Shown: positions 17,378-26,769, counted from the stretch's first letter. The stretch is 64,000 nucleotides of DNA from Agromyces sp. S2-1-8 (GCF_021129215.1 NZ_JAJOLP010000001.1:558001-622000); one strand, 5' to 3'. The notes: generated by a model not told the origin, from the letters alone. Translations and numbers: made by a program.

Positions 17378-20200
17378 ATGTCTGGAAACTCCACTCGCGC
17401 GCGCAGGCGCGTGGTGGCGACGACTTCCGTGCTTGCGCTCGCGGCCGCCGGTCTGGCGACCTTCGGCGCAGTGCCCGCGAACGCGACGCCATCGCACATC
17501 TCCGCGCCGGTGATCGGCGACGACGAGTACTACATGAACTACGTCGCGCCTCGCGCCGAAGCCGAACTGACGGGCGACGATGAAGCGGTCGTCGACGTCA
17601 ACGGCAAGAAGTCCGGCGCCCCGAGCGCCGAGACGGCGCTCGAGCTCGCCAAGTCCGTCGACCAGAAGTACGCGCAGGGCAACCCCAAGGCCGCGCATCA
17701 GCTGGCGAAGACCGAGGCCAAGGCGCAGAAGACGGGCAAGAGCCCGAAGGCGCTCAAGAAGGCCAAGGGCACGCAAGAGGCGAAGCTCCTCACGATCCTC
17801 GTCGAGTTCGACGGAACCGAGGACTTCAGCAACCTGCAGGTGCCGACGTCGTTCGGAGCGACCGACTGCAAGCCCGGTGCCGTCCAGTCCGGCCCGCTGC
17901 ACAACAACATCCCCGACCCCGCCACGTACGAGCTCGAGGACAACAACTCGATGTGGGTGCCCGACTTCTCGAGCGAGCACTTCAACAAGATGCTCTTCAC
18001 CGATGAAGGCATCACCGAGCGCGTCCGCACCGACCTGACGGGTCCCGACGGCCAGCCCGGCTTCGACATCTCGGGCTTCACCATGAAGAACATGTACGAG
18101 GAGATGTCGCGCGGCGCCTACACGGTGCACGGCGAGGCGACCCCGTGGATCAAGGTGCCGCACTCGGAGGCGTACTACGGCGCCACGGTCTGCCACCTCA
18201 ACGACGAGGGCGTCTACGAGGCCGGCCCCATGCAGGACATGCAGGGTCACCCCGACAACCCGCTCGGCCCGGGCCAGCTGCCGATCGACGCGGTCGCAGC
18301 GCTCGCGGCGGCACAGCCCGACTTCCCGTGGGCCGACTACGACATCGAAGACCAGGGGGACCGTGACGGCGACGGCAACGTGCTCGAGCCCGACGGCGTG
18401 ATCGACCACGTCGTGCTCGTGCACGCCGGTGAAGACAAGTCGGGCGGCGGCGGCGCCGAGGGCACCTACGCCCTCTGGGCCCACTCCTCCGCCGTCGCAG
18501 GCGGCGCCGACATCCCCGGCACCGACCTCAAGCTGTCGAACTACATCGTGCAGCCCGAGGACTCGGGCGTCGGCGTGTTCGCGCACGAGTACGGCCACGA
18601 CCTCGGCCTGCCCGACCTCTACGACACCTCGAACGTCGCGTCGAGCGACGTCGACTTCTGGGACCTCATGAGCTCGGGTTCGCACTCGGGCCCGATCTTC
18701 CAGTCGATGCCCACCCACATGGGCCTCTGGGACAAGTGGGTGCTCGGCTGGGCCGACCCCGAGGTCGTGTCGCCCGGTGACGACGAGACCACCATCAAGG
18801 TGGGCCAGTCCTCGCGCCCCGCGAAGGGCACCGAAGACGGCATCAAGATCGACCTTCCCGACAAGGTGATCACGCTCGCCGAACCGCACAGCGGTGAGAA
18901 CATGTGGTACTCGGGCGCCGACCAGGACTGGGCCGACCTGCGCCTGGGCCGCACCGTCGAGGTTCCCGCCACCGCTCCGAAGTTCTGGATGTGGAACAAC
19001 TTCGTCATCGAAGAGGACTGGGACTTCGGCTACGTCGAGGTCTCGACCGACGGCGGCACGACGTGGGCCGAGCAGAAGGTCTACGACGCGGCCGGCAACC
19101 TGGTCTCGACCGACGACGGCTACTCCGACCCCAACGGGCGCATGAAGGACTTCGGCGCGGCAGAGGGCGCACCGAAGGTCTACGGCCTCACCGGCTCGAG
19201 CGACGGCTGGCGTCACGACTACGTCGACCTCACCGCCTACGCGGGTCAGACCGTGCAGGTTCGCCTGCGCCTCGCGACCGACGCGGCCTACCAGGACCGC
19301 GGCTGGTTCAGCGACGACTTCTCGGTCACGAGCGGCGACACGGCCGTCTGGAGCGACGACGTCGAGGGTGCCGACGACAACGGCTGGACGAAGGAGGTCG
19401 CCTCCTTCACGACGACCACCGGCCCCGGCTGGCGCAAGGACACCGGCACGTCGGTCAAGGCGCAGTACTACCTGGTCGAGTGGCGCAACTTCGACGGCTT
19501 CGACGAAGGCCTGAAGTACGGCTACAACAGCATCTACCAGGACGGCGCATGGAAGGTCGCGAAGCTCGCCTACAACGCCCCGGGTGCCCTCGTCTGGTAC
19601 CGCGACACGACGTACGGCAACTCGAACATGCCGGCGGCGAACGAAGCGGCCCTGCCGAGCTACGGCGCCAAGGGCGGCCTGCTCATCGTCGACAGCCACT
19701 TCAACCCGCTGCAGCGCACGGGTGAGGCCGCCGACGTCGACCCGTCGACGCTCAACGTGATGGCCTCGCGTGCGCAGTCGTCCAACGCGGCCTTCGGCCT
19801 CGAGAAGACGCACCCGTTCACCGAGTGCATCGCCGACGCCGACTTCAACGAGTACTGCACCGACATCCCCGCGCTCGACCCGGTGAGCACCTTCACCGAC
19901 GACCACGGCTGGGTGCCGGGCTTCGCCCTCCGCGAGTCGGACGGCGCGCTGTTCTACCGCGACCGCGACGCGTCGACCGTCGTGCCGTCGGTGGGCAACG
20001 CGCAGTACAGCACCCCGCTGTACGACCTCGAGGGCAACCGCCTGCCCGACTACGACGGCCTCGACGTGGGCCTCGGCCCGTTCGGCTCGGGCAACCCGGC
20101 CGACGACGGCGTGGGCTACGGCACCGTCGTCCAGGTCAAGAAGGCCTTCAAGGGCAACACCGCGGCGCTCATCCGCGTCGTGCCCCCGACGGTCGACTGA
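17378..20200 (+). CDS. secreted M6-family metalloprotease (immune inhibitor A-like)
   Basis: A 940-residue exported protease. The N-terminus has a basic region (STRARRRVVATTS), a hydrophobic core and a cleavage-like AVPANATP near residue 35. A Lys-rich propeptide (KAEAKAQKTGKSPKALKKAK) precedes the catalytic domain, where HEYGHDLGLPDLYDTSN (from residue 403) provides the zinc ligands as in immune inhibitor A. Downstream DDFSVTSGDTAVWSDDVEG and related stretches are MAM-like/beta-sandwich regions, and GDRDGDGNVLEPDG is a calcium-loop-like stretch. GAAGGGAGAA precedes the ATG. Lysine content is high for this genome, as expected for a secreted protein. It probably digests external proteins. Confidence 0.92.
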   Translation: MSGNSTRARRRVVATTSVLALAAAGLATFGAVPANATPSHISAPVIGDDEYYMNYVAPRAEAELTGDDEAVVDVNGKKSGAPSAETALELAKSVDQKYAQGNPKAAHQLAKTEAKAQKTGKSPKALKKAKGTQEAKLLTILVEFDGTEDFSNLQVPTSFGATDCKPGAVQSGPLHNNIPDPATYELEDNNSMWVPDFSSEHFNKMLFTDEGITERVRTDLTGPDGQPGFDISGFTMKNMYEEMSRGAYTVHGEATPWIKVPHSEAYYGATVCHLNDEGVYEAGPMQDMQGHPDNPLGPGQLPIDAVAALAAAQPDFPWADYDIEDQGDRDGDGNVLEPDGVIDHVVLVHAGEDKSGGGGAEGTYALWAHSSAVAGGADIPGTDLKLSNYIVQPEDSGVGVFAHEYGHDLGLPDLYDTSNVASSDVDFWDLMSSGSHSGPIFQSMPTHMGLWDKWVLGWADPEVVSPGDDETTIKVGQSSRPAKGTEDGIKIDLPDKVITLAEPHSGENMWYSGADQDWADLRLGRTVEVPATAPKFWMWNNFVIEEDWDFGYVEVSTDGGTTWAEQKVYDAAGNLVSTDDGYSDPNGRMKDFGAAEGAPKVYGLTGSSDGWRHDYVDLTAYAGQTVQVRLRLATDAAYQDRGWFSDDFSVTSGDTAVWSDDVEGADDNGWTKEVASFTTTTGPGWRKDTGTSVKAQYYLVEWRNFDGFDEGLKYGYNSIYQDGAWKVAKLAYNAPGALVWYRDTTYGNSNMPAANEAALPSYGAKGGLLIVDSHFNPLQRTGEAADVDPSTLNVMASRAQSSNAAFGLEKTHPFTECIADADFNEYCTDIPALDPVSTFTDDHGWVPGFALRESDGALFYRDRDASTVVPSVGNAQYSTPLYDLEGNRLPDYDGLDVGLGPFGSGNPADDGVGYGTVVQVKKAFKGNTAALIRVVPPTVD

Positions 20201-20223
20201 CCACCGCACCTTCGCAACACCGA

Positions 20224-20257
20224 CGAGGCGTCGGCCCCTCCGGGGGTCGGCGCCTCG
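20224..20257 (+). terminator. strong GC-rich terminator hairpin after the M6 protease
   Basis: CGAGGCG (20224-20230) pairs with CGCCTCG (20251-20257); the stem continues inward through TCGGCCCC and GGGGGTCGG with two G-U pairs, leaving a three- to four-base loop. It begins 24 bases after the protease stop. A long T-tract is absent, as is common in high-GC actinobacteria. Confidence 0.65.
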
Positions 20258-20347
20258 CCGCATGCGTCAGGCGGACGGGAGCGAGCCGACCATCGTGCGG
20301 GCGGGCCGAGCCGAGTCAGGACGTGGCGCGCGACGCGACGCTGCTCG

Positions 20348-20995
20348 CTACTCGACCACCGACGCGGTGACGCCGGCGATGAGCCGCTCGATCGCGGCGG
20401 AGAACTCGGCGTCGCCTTCGCCGTCGAGGTCGAGATGCGCCGTCTGTTCCACGAGCGGGTGGCGCGAGTCCGACCACAGCGTTTCAGATCCGGATGCCTC
20501 GCCCGGAGCCGCGCGACGGGCCGCCTCGAGCGCCGCCTGCCCGAGCGTGAACGCGCGCACGGCGTGGCCCGCGCGTGCGGCGTCGGGGGCGTCGAGTCCC
20601 GACTCGACGAACGCCTCGATGAGCGTCTCGGCCAAGGCGAGGGCGTTCGGTCCGTCGAGCGGCCCGCTCGTCACGAGCACGATCGAGCCGGCATGCTCCG
20701 CGAGGCGCGCCCGGAGGGCGAGCGCGATCGCCACGACCCGCTCGCGCCACGCCGGCGCCGAGGCATCTCCGATCGACTGCGGATGCTTCGCGACGCCCGA
20801 GAGCAGCTGTTCGACCATCGCCTGCAGCAGCGCGTTCTTCGAGGCGAAGTACGTGTACATCGCGGTCGGCGTGAGGCCGAGCGCCGCGGCGACGCCGCGC
20901 ACCGAGACGGCGGCGACGCCCTTCTCCTCGAGGATCTCGAACGCGGCGTCGACGATGTCGGACTGGCTGACGCTGCGCCTGGGGCCGGGTCTCAT
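20348..20995 (-). CDS. TetR/AcrR family transcriptional regulator
   Basis: A 215-residue TetR-type repressor: the N-terminal HTH reads SQSDIVDAAFEILEEKGV...SVRGVAAALGLTPTAMYTYFASKNAL (residues 9-60), and the rest is a helical ligand-binding domain of the TetR_C type. The ATG giving MRPGPRRSVSQ is chosen because it places the HTH close to the N-terminus. It lies on the opposite strand to the protease, and downstream of the GNAT gene on the same strand with about 55 bases between. Effector and targets are unknown. Confidence 0.9.
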   Translation of the reverse strand: MRPGPRRSVSQSDIVDAAFEILEEKGVAAVSVRGVAAALGLTPTAMYTYFASKNALLQAMVEQLLSGVAKHPQSIGDASAPAWRERVVAIALALRARLAEHAGSIVLVTSGPLDGPNALALAETLIEAFVESGLDAPDAARAGHAVRAFTLGQAALEAARRAAPGEASGSETLWSDSRHPLVEQTAHLDLDGEGDAEFSAAIERLIAGVTASVVE

Positions 20996-21050
20996 GTGCG
21001 GTGGTGCTCCTCGGGGTCGACCCTCAACGCTACCGGGCGCGCGGCAGCCT

Positions 21051-21566
21051 TCAGCGCACCAGTCGCACCGTGGAGATGTCCCAGGGCTCGAACGGCAGCT
21101 CGACCCCGTCGGGTTCGAACCCGTTGCGCCGGTAGAACGCGCGGGCCCTCGTCTCACCCGCCATCGCCCAGAGGAACCCCGGCCGGGAACCGATCGCGGC
21201 GTCGAGCAGCGCCTGGCCGAGGCCCGAGCCCTGGTACGCATCGAGCAGGTACAGCCCCTTCAGTTCGAGGTCGCGTGGCGCGTCGGGCTCCTCCGTGCGA
21301 TCGGCCGGTCTCGCGTCGGCGAAGCCGACGATGCGTTCGCCGTCGACGGCGACGACGACGGTGCGCTCGCCGCGCACCGATTCGTCGACGATGCGCTCCC
21401 ACGCCTCGCTGCGCCGGTCGAGCGTCCACGCCTCGATGCGTTCCCGTGCGACGGCGCCCGACGCGATGTAGGTCGACTGGTGGCTCTCCCAGTGCATGCG
21501 CGCGATGAACGGCGCATCGCCCGACCGGGCGTCTCTGATGACCGGGGATGCCGCGGAGCTCGCCAT
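21051..21566 (-). CDS. GNAT family N-acetyltransferase
   Basis: A 171-residue acetyltransferase. PVIRDARSGDAPFIARMHWESHQSTYIASG opens the GNAT fold, LYLLDAYQGSGLGQALLDAAI carries the acetyl-CoA pyrophosphate loop (Q-G-x-G-x-G/A type), and ARAFYRRNGFEPDG is the closing motif. Position 21566 gives the start MASSAASPV. It stands between a TetR regulator and a tyrosine phosphatase on the same strand, with 69 bases on one side, so it might be an independent unit. Acceptor substrate unknown. Confidence 0.88.
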   Translation of the reverse strand: MASSAASPVIRDARSGDAPFIARMHWESHQSTYIASGAVARERIEAWTLDRRSEAWERIVDESVRGERTVVVAVDGERIVGFADARPADRTEEPDAPRDLELKGLYLLDAYQGSGLGQALLDAAIGSRPGFLWAMAGETRARAFYRRNGFEPDGVELPFEPWDISTVRLVR

Positions 21567-21636
21567 CACTCGAGCGTATCGATCGCGGCGCGACGCGACG
21601 AGGTGCTGCACGACGGCGTGCGATGCCACCGCCCGA

Positions 21637-22353
21637 TCAGGCGAGGAGCCGCGCCCGCACGCGGTCGATGCCGTCTGCCTCGAATCCGTTCGCGACGAGG
21701 TAGCCGGCGACGTCGAGGCCGTCGAGGAACTCATCGAGTTCGCGCACCCGACGCTCGTTGAGCACCTCGAACTCGGCCGGCGACACCGTGCGGCCGCCGG
21801 CGCTCGCGTCGCCCGCGAGCCGTTCGTGCGCATCGATCGCGTGCACCGCGCCGAGGTAGTCGGCGACGATCTCGGTGCGGTCGACCTCGCACAACTGCAG
21901 CAGCATCGACGTGATCATGCCGGTCCGGTCGCGACCGTGGGCGCAGTGGAGGAGCAGCGCGCCCGGCCGGGAGTCGCGCGGACCGCCTGAGCCGGCGAGC
22001 GCGTCGAACACCGCGACGATGAGCTCGGGCCAGCGCTCGAGCACCTCGGCGTAGTAGCCGGGCGAGTCGAGCGTCTCCCATCTCGCCATGAACTCGGTGT
22101 TCGACTGGTCCTCCACCGGACGGTGGTGACGCGTGAACGGCTCCTCGATCGCCCTGCCGACCTCGTCGTCGTTGCGCAGGTCGATGATCGTGCGCACGCC
22201 GTTGTCGTACAGCTCGGAACGCCCGGCCTCGCCGAGGCCGTCGAGCATCGCCGACCGGTAGATCCGCCCGTGCCGAGTGGTACCGAGTGCACCGTCGAGC
22301 CCGCCGAGGTCCCACGTGTTCGGCAGCCCGGCCCAGGTCATTCGACGCGTCAT
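21637..22353 (-). CDS. tyrosine-protein phosphatase (DSP-like)
   Basis: A 238-residue protein of the bacterial tyrosine/serine phosphatase family (Tyr_phosphatase-3 type). The signature loop HCAHGRDRTGMI near residue 137 supplies the catalytic Cys and Arg of the CX5R motif, with an upstream LRNDDEVGRA segment where a general-acid Asp is usual and GRIYRSAMLDGLGEAG as the family's N-terminal motif. It presumably dephosphorylates phosphotyrosine or phosphoinositide-like substrates in the cytoplasm. No kinase gene is adjacent. Confidence 0.9.
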   Translation of the reverse strand: MTRRMTWAGLPNTWDLGGLDGALGTTRHGRIYRSAMLDGLGEAGRSELYDNGVRTIIDLRNDDEVGRAIEEPFTRHHRPVEDQSNTEFMARWETLDSPGYYAEVLERWPELIVAVFDALAGSGGPRDSRPGALLLHCAHGRDRTGMITSMLLQLCEVDRTEIVADYLGAVHAIDAHERLAGDASAGGRTVSPAEFEVLNERRVRELDEFLDGLDVAGYLVANGFEADGIDRVRARLLA

Positions 22354-22434
22354 GCGCTCGACGCTATCGGACCGGGTCGCACCGAGCGCATGGGGAGTGC
22401 TCCCCTGCGTTGCCCTCCAGCGCGGGGCAGCGCT

Positions 22435-25400
22435 TCAGTGCAGCGCGCCGGCGCGGTACGCCGCCTCGGTGCGGGTCGCCGCACCCAGCTTGCGAAGGAT
22501 CGACGACACGTGCACGCTCGCCGTCTTCCCGCTGATGAAGAGGCGCTCCCCGATCTGCTTGTTGCTGAGGCCTTCGGCGATGAGCTCGAGCACCTGTCGC
22601 TCGCGGGCGGTCAGCTCGGCGGCGGCACCGGTCGAGGCGGCGACGCCGTCGGTGATGCCGATCACCTCGGCGCCAACGCGCTGGTCGGCCTCGAGCGCCA
22701 GCCCGGCCGCACCGGCGACTCGCATGACCGACGCGAGCACCGCGCCCACGCCGACCGCCTCGGCCTCGTCGTGCGCAGCCTGCAGGGTCGCGCGTGCGGC
22801 GGCCCGATCACCCGCCGCGAGCTCGGCCTGGCCGAGCCTGAGCAGCGCGTACGGCCGGAGGAACGCCTCGGCCGTCGGGTCGGAGGTCGCGGCGACCGCG
22901 GCCCGCCAGGCGGCCGCGTCTGCGCCCACGGCGGACGCTCCGGCGGCGCCGGTGACGCCGGTGCCCGAAGGGTCGTCGGTCGGCGCGGCGAGCTCCGCGT
23001 CGATGAGGGCGGACCAGAGCGGCTGCAGCGGCCACTCGTCGAATTCGTCGATGAGCTCGCGCAGTGCTGGCTCGGCTGCGGCGGCCTCGGCGACGATCGC
23101 CGCCCCCTCGGCATCGGCGGCGCCCGCTCCGGCCTTCGCCGCGGCCACGACGCGGGCCGCCGCCCAGGCGTACGGGAAGCCGAGCGCCACCGCCGGGCGC
23201 TCTCGTGGATCGAAGAGCCCCTGCGTCTCGCGCCAGGCCCTGGCGACGTCGCCGCGCGCGAGCGCGAGCTCGGTCGCGAGCCGGCCCACCGAGAGCCGGG
23301 TCTGCATCTCGATGTTGACGGGATTGACGGTGATCGGGCGGATCGCGCGGAACTCGCGATCGGCGCCCTCCGCGTCGCCCTGCCACAGCCTCGCCCAGAC
23401 CTTCGCCCGAAGCAGGTACACCTTGAACTGCATCGGCGGGTCGAGCGCGAGCGCACGCTCGATGAGCGGCAGCGCCTGCTCCCACTGGCCGAGCGCGTAG
23501 TGCGGGTCGACGGCGTTCGAGGCGAGGATCACGCCCGAACTGCGCTCGAGGCCGAGCTGTCGCGCGCGGGCGAGGCCCGCCTCGGCGAGCTCGACGGCCC
23601 GCGCGTACTCGCCGATCAGGTAGTGCACGTCGGAGGCGTTGACCCAGTACCGCAGCAGTGCGGGCCCGTCGCCCTCCGCGAGCTCCCGACTGCGCTCGAG
23701 GTCGGCGAGGCCGCGTTCGACCTCGCCCAGGTTCACCCGGCACACGGCAGCGACGTTGAGCGACACCGAGGCCGTGCGCGCCGAGCCCTCGCGCAGTGCG
23801 AGTGCGAGTGCGCTCTCGGCCGTCTCGATCGCCTGCCGCAGTCGGCCCTCGATCATCTGCCGGCCGGCGAGCGCCGAGAGCACCGTCGCCCGCATGAGCG
23901 ATGACCGATCGCCGAGCACCTCGAGCGCCTGCTCGAGCAGCGGGATCGAGCCCGGCCGCCCCGCCCCGGCGAGGGTGAGCGCCTCGTCGCGGAGGAGGCG
24001 GGGGAAGTCGGGGTCGTCGGGCGGGCACTCGGCGAGGGCGGACTTCAGCAGGGTGAGGCTGCGCTCGTTCTCGCCCGCGTTGCGCAGATGCGAAGCGGTG
24101 CGGCCCATGAACTCCATGCGGCTCATGCCGGCGATCTGCTCGGCATCGTCGACCACGTCCCACAGGCCCAGCGCCCGCTCGCCGAGCTGCGCGGCCGACG
24201 CGAACGCCGTCGAGCGGCGGGCCTCGTGCATCGCCTGCACGGTGGCGGGGAACGCCTTGGCCGCATTGTTCGCACCCAGCCAGTGGTACGAGATCTCAGC
24301 CGCGAGACGGCGCGTGCCGGCGGCGGCCAGCGACTCGTAGGCCTCGGCGTACCGGGCGTGGTACCGCGCCCGTTCGCCGGGAAGGATGTCGGCCGCGATC
24401 GCCTCGCGGACGAGCGCGTGGCGGAAGCCGTACTCGTCGCCGTCGACGACGAGAACGCCGCCGAGGATCGCCTCGCGCGCTGCCTCATCGAGGCGCTGGC
24501 CCGCGCCGGTCGAGGGATCGGCGTCACCGCCGCGGAAGACCGCGGTGAGCATCGAGTGGTTCACGCGCACGCCGCCGGTCGCGATCAGCCGGAGCAGTTG
24601 CTGCGCCTCGTCGGAGAGGCGCTCGTAGCGTGCGAGCAGCAGCTCGCGCAGGGTGTCGGGAAGGTCGGACTCGTCGCGGCAGCCGTCGAGGCCCACGACC
24701 TCTTCGACGAAGAACGGCACGCCGTCGCTGCGGCGGAAGAGGACGTCGAGCACACCGTCGGTCGGCCACTCGTCGGCGATGGATGCCACGAGCTCGCGCA
24801 CCTCGTCGCGCGAGAGGCGCGCGAGCTCGCGCCGCTCGACCCAGCGGTCGCGCTCGAGCTCGGAGAGGAAGGGCCGCAGGAGATGGCCACGGGTGACGTC
24901 TTCGCTGCGGTAGCTCAGCACGATGAGCACCCGGCTCGACGCGAGCATGCGGGTGAGGAAGCGCAGCAGTGCGAGGCTCGCGGGGTCGATCCAGTGGAGG
25001 TCTTCGACGATGAGCACGATGGGCCGCTCGTGCGAGAGCGTCTCGAGCAGCACCGCGATCGCCTCGTGCAACTGCCCGCTCGCACCCGACCCACCGGCGA
25101 TCGCCACGGTGTCGACGGGCTCGCCGATCGCCCCCAGCTCGGGCAGGAGGGCGACGAATGCGGCGCGGCCCGGGCCGACGATCTCGAGCGCCCGCTCGCC
25201 GCCGACCTCCGCGACCAGGGCGCGGAGCGCCGCCTTGACGGGCGCGTAGGGCGCCGCGACCGCGCCGAGGTCGACGCACTGGCCGAACACGACTCGCGCG
25301 GTGCGCTCGGCGCGCTGCCGGAACTCGCGGATGAGGCGACTCTTGCCGATGCCGGCCTCGCCGCCGATCACGATCGTGCGGGGCACCCCGGCGGCAGCCT

Positions 25401-25584
25401 CGTCGAGGAGGCCGCCGAGCCATGCGAGCTCGGCATCGCGCCCGATCATCGTGGCGCTGGACGCGGCGGTGGTCACCAACACATCGTCCCATGCGCCGGT
25501 GACACCCGCGGTGCGTTCGGCCGAGGCATCCGCGATCGATCGCACGACCGGGAAGATGCTCACGACCGCGGCCGAACCGCTCAC
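22435..25584 (-). CDS. AAA-type LuxR family transcriptional regulator (LAL/MalT-like)
   Basis: A 1049-residue large ATP-binding LuxR regulator. A Walker A motif IGGEAGIGKSRLIREFRQRA is at about residues 73-92 and Walker B IVLIVEDLHWID near residue 195, within a STAND/AAA ATPase domain that starts MIGRDAELAWL. A long helical TPR-like middle region follows (for example RRLAAEISYHWLGANNAAKAF and SLPLLEQALE-type repeats). The last 60 residues are a LuxR HTH, LTARERQVLELIAEGLSNKQIG. The GTG start overlaps the TGA of the small gene upstream by three bases (GTGA), indicating coupled translation. The ligand sensed by the TPR region is unknown. Confidence 0.93.
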   Translation of the reverse strand: MSGSAAVVSIFPVVRSIADASAERTAGVTGAWDDVLVTTAASSATMIGRDAELAWLGGLLDEAAAGVPRTIVIGGEAGIGKSRLIREFRQRAERTARVVFGQCVDLGAVAAPYAPVKAALRALVAEVGGERALEIVGPGRAAFVALLPELGAIGEPVDTVAIAGGSGASGQLHEAIAVLLETLSHERPIVLIVEDLHWIDPASLALLRFLTRMLASSRVLIVLSYRSEDVTRGHLLRPFLSELERDRWVERRELARLSRDEVRELVASIADEWPTDGVLDVLFRRSDGVPFFVEEVVGLDGCRDESDLPDTLRELLLARYERLSDEAQQLLRLIATGGVRVNHSMLTAVFRGGDADPSTGAGQRLDEAAREAILGGVLVVDGDEYGFRHALVREAIAADILPGERARYHARYAEAYESLAAAGTRRLAAEISYHWLGANNAAKAFPATVQAMHEARRSTAFASAAQLGERALGLWDVVDDAEQIAGMSRMEFMGRTASHLRNAGENERSLTLLKSALAECPPDDPDFPRLLRDEALTLAGAGRPGSIPLLEQALEVLGDRSSLMRATVLSALAGRQMIEGRLRQAIETAESALALALREGSARTASVSLNVAAVCRVNLGEVERGLADLERSRELAEGDGPALLRYWVNASDVHYLIGEYARAVELAEAGLARARQLGLERSSGVILASNAVDPHYALGQWEQALPLIERALALDPPMQFKVYLLRAKVWARLWQGDAEGADREFRAIRPITVNPVNIEMQTRLSVGRLATELALARGDVARAWRETQGLFDPRERPAVALGFPYAWAAARVVAAAKAGAGAADAEGAAIVAEAAAAEPALRELIDEFDEWPLQPLWSALIDAELAAPTDDPSGTGVTGAAGASAVGADAAAWRAAVAATSDPTAEAFLRPYALLRLGQAELAAGDRAAARATLQAAHDEAEAVGVGAVLASVMRVAGAAGLALEADQRVGAEVIGITDGVAASTGAAAELTARERQVLELIAEGLSNKQIGERLFISGKTASVHVSSILRKLGAATRTEAAYRAGALH

Positions 25585-25775
25585 CGCAGGGCGAGCTGCG
25601 GAGCGCGGCGGCCGACGTGCCGCCGGCGCCGGACGTGACCGGCCGAGGCCGTGCCCGCGGCGTCCGCCTCGACCGCCTGCTCGTCGACGGCGAGCCGCTG
25701 CGCGAGCCGGCGCTCCGCCAGGAGCACGTTCGCCTCATGCGTGCGGATCGCGACGAGATCTGCCGAGTACTGCAT
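25581..25775 (-). CDS. small protein (64 aa) coupled to the LuxR regulator
   Basis: A 64-residue cytoplasmic protein with no recognised domain. MQYSADLVAIRTHEANVLL is followed by a charged helical stretch (AERRLAQRLAVDEQAVEADA) and a very basic tail (HVRRRRHVGRRAP). It is judged real because a textbook AGGAGG lies five bases before the ATG and its stop overlaps the start of the regulator gene. It may be a leader or partner that tunes the regulator's expression or activity. No assignment to a known family is possible from sequence alone. Confidence 0.65.
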   Translation of the reverse strand: MQYSADLVAIRTHEANVLLAERRLAQRLAVDEQAVEADAAGTASAGHVRRRRHVGRRAPQLALR

Positions 25776-25895
25776 GGTTTCCTCCTGTGTCGGACTCCGA
25801 CCGTTGCGATCGGATGACCTCAGACTCCTCGCTAAGGCGCCTCGGACCCATCGGACGATCGCCCTATTTCGGCGCCGCAGCCGCCGGAGACCGGC

Positions 25896-26027
25896 TTAAG
25901 ACGATCGCGAGCCCGGCGCCGGAAGGGTCTGCCGAGGCCTGCCGAGCCCGTCGAGGCGGACCTCGACGACGGCGGCGACGATCGCCGAGACGGCGAGCAT
26001 TCCGAGGGTGAGCATGAGCATGAGCAT
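25896..26027 (-). CDS. very small membrane protein (43 aa)
   Basis: A 43-residue open frame: MLMLMLTLGMLAVSAIVAAVVEV forms one hydrophobic helix, then RLDGLGRPRQTLP and a short polar tail to a TAA stop at 25896. The pattern of one helix followed by V-R-x-D-G-x-G-R resembles small one-helix proteins common in actinobacteria. TGGAG lies eight bases before the first ATG; two in-frame ATGs follow within six codons. It fills part of the 500-base gap between the LuxR-linked small gene and the gene at 26280; the remaining stretches (25776-25895 and 26028-26279) show only promoter-sized non-coding sequence. Confidence 0.5.
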   Translation of the reverse strand: MLMLMLTLGMLAVSAIVAAVVEVRLDGLGRPRQTLPAPGSRSS

Positions 26028-26279
26028 GAGTGGGTCTCCATTCCGTCAGGAGAGCATTCGGGAGTCTCCGGACCGCGTCATCAGCGCGCGCACCGAATCG
26101 GACCGGGGCCCGCCCGCCGGGGTGGGCCCTGAGGTCGGCGGCGAGTATCGTGATCGACGACGCGGACTGCCGCGACCTCGCTGTCGCCTCGACGCTCGAC
26201 CGCACCGCCGCGATCGGCCCGCGAACCGCCCGTGCACGCAGTAGGAGACCACGCAGTACGAACAGAGCGGAGGCCAGCT

Positions 26280-26675
26280 GTGAACGAGATCGTCACCGTC
26301 ACGCCGTGGCATCCCTGGCCGCTCGCGATCCCCATCGTGATCGCGATCGGCGGCATCGTCGTGTCGAGCATCGGCACGCGCCGGCACTCGAAGCCGGTGC
26401 GCGAGCTCGGCAGCGCGATCTTCTTCCTCGCCGCACTCGGGGCGCTCGCGATGTTCGGCTTCATGCCCGGCTCGTGGGACCAGGGTGCGCGCGCCGACGC
26501 GCTCGTCGGGCTCGGCTACGAGTCGCCGACGTTCTCGGCCGAGCAGATCACCGGCCCGGGCGAACCGGCCGTCATCGCGTTCCAGGCCGAGCGCGACGGC
26601 GAACGGGTGCGAGGGTTCCTCAAGAGCACGGGCGGCGACCAGTGGCAGGTCACCGAGGTCGAAGAAGACGACTGA
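26280..26675 (+). CDS. small membrane protein, first of a tandem pair
   Basis: A 131-residue protein of unknown function. After NEIVTVTPWHPWPL comes a hydrophobic helix (AIPIVIAIGGIVVSSIG), a basic loop GTRRHSKPVRELGS, and a second helix FFLAALGALAMFGF; the C-terminal 75 residues are soluble (GYESPTFSAEQITGPGEPAVIAFQAE and WQVTEVEEDD). A GTG start is chosen with GGAGG six bases upstream. The next gene has the same plan (see 26770), so the pair arose by duplication. It could be a small envelope protein; nothing in the sequence reveals a reaction. Confidence 0.75.
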   Translation: MNEIVTVTPWHPWPLAIPIVIAIGGIVVSSIGTRRHSKPVRELGSAIFFLAALGALAMFGFMPGSWDQGARADALVGLGYESPTFSAEQITGPGEPAVIAFQAERDGERVRGFLKSTGGDQWQVTEVEEDD

Positions 26676-26769
26676 ACGGGATGCCTCGGCGCCGGCGCCG
26701 GCAGCAGGGATGGATGCCCGCGCAGGCGCCCGGTATCGTCGGGTCATCAGGTGAGGCGAGGAGGCCCGA

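Noticed and set aside
16670-20263. A 1197-codon open frame antisense to the M6 protease
   Set aside because: In very GC-rich DNA antisense frames stay open by chance; it has no domain motifs and shadows a clear secreted protease.
21110-21123. CGGGTTCGAACCCG, which looks like a tRNA T-arm
   Set aside because: It lies in frame in the GNAT motif R-R-N-G-F-E-P-D-G and no acceptor stem or anticodon arm surrounds it.
25832-26041. A Cys/Ser-rich 69-residue frame on the minus strand (METHSCSCSCS...)
   Set aside because: The Cys-Ser repeat is the out-of-frame reading of the Met-Leu repeat of a better small membrane-protein frame with a ribosome site.
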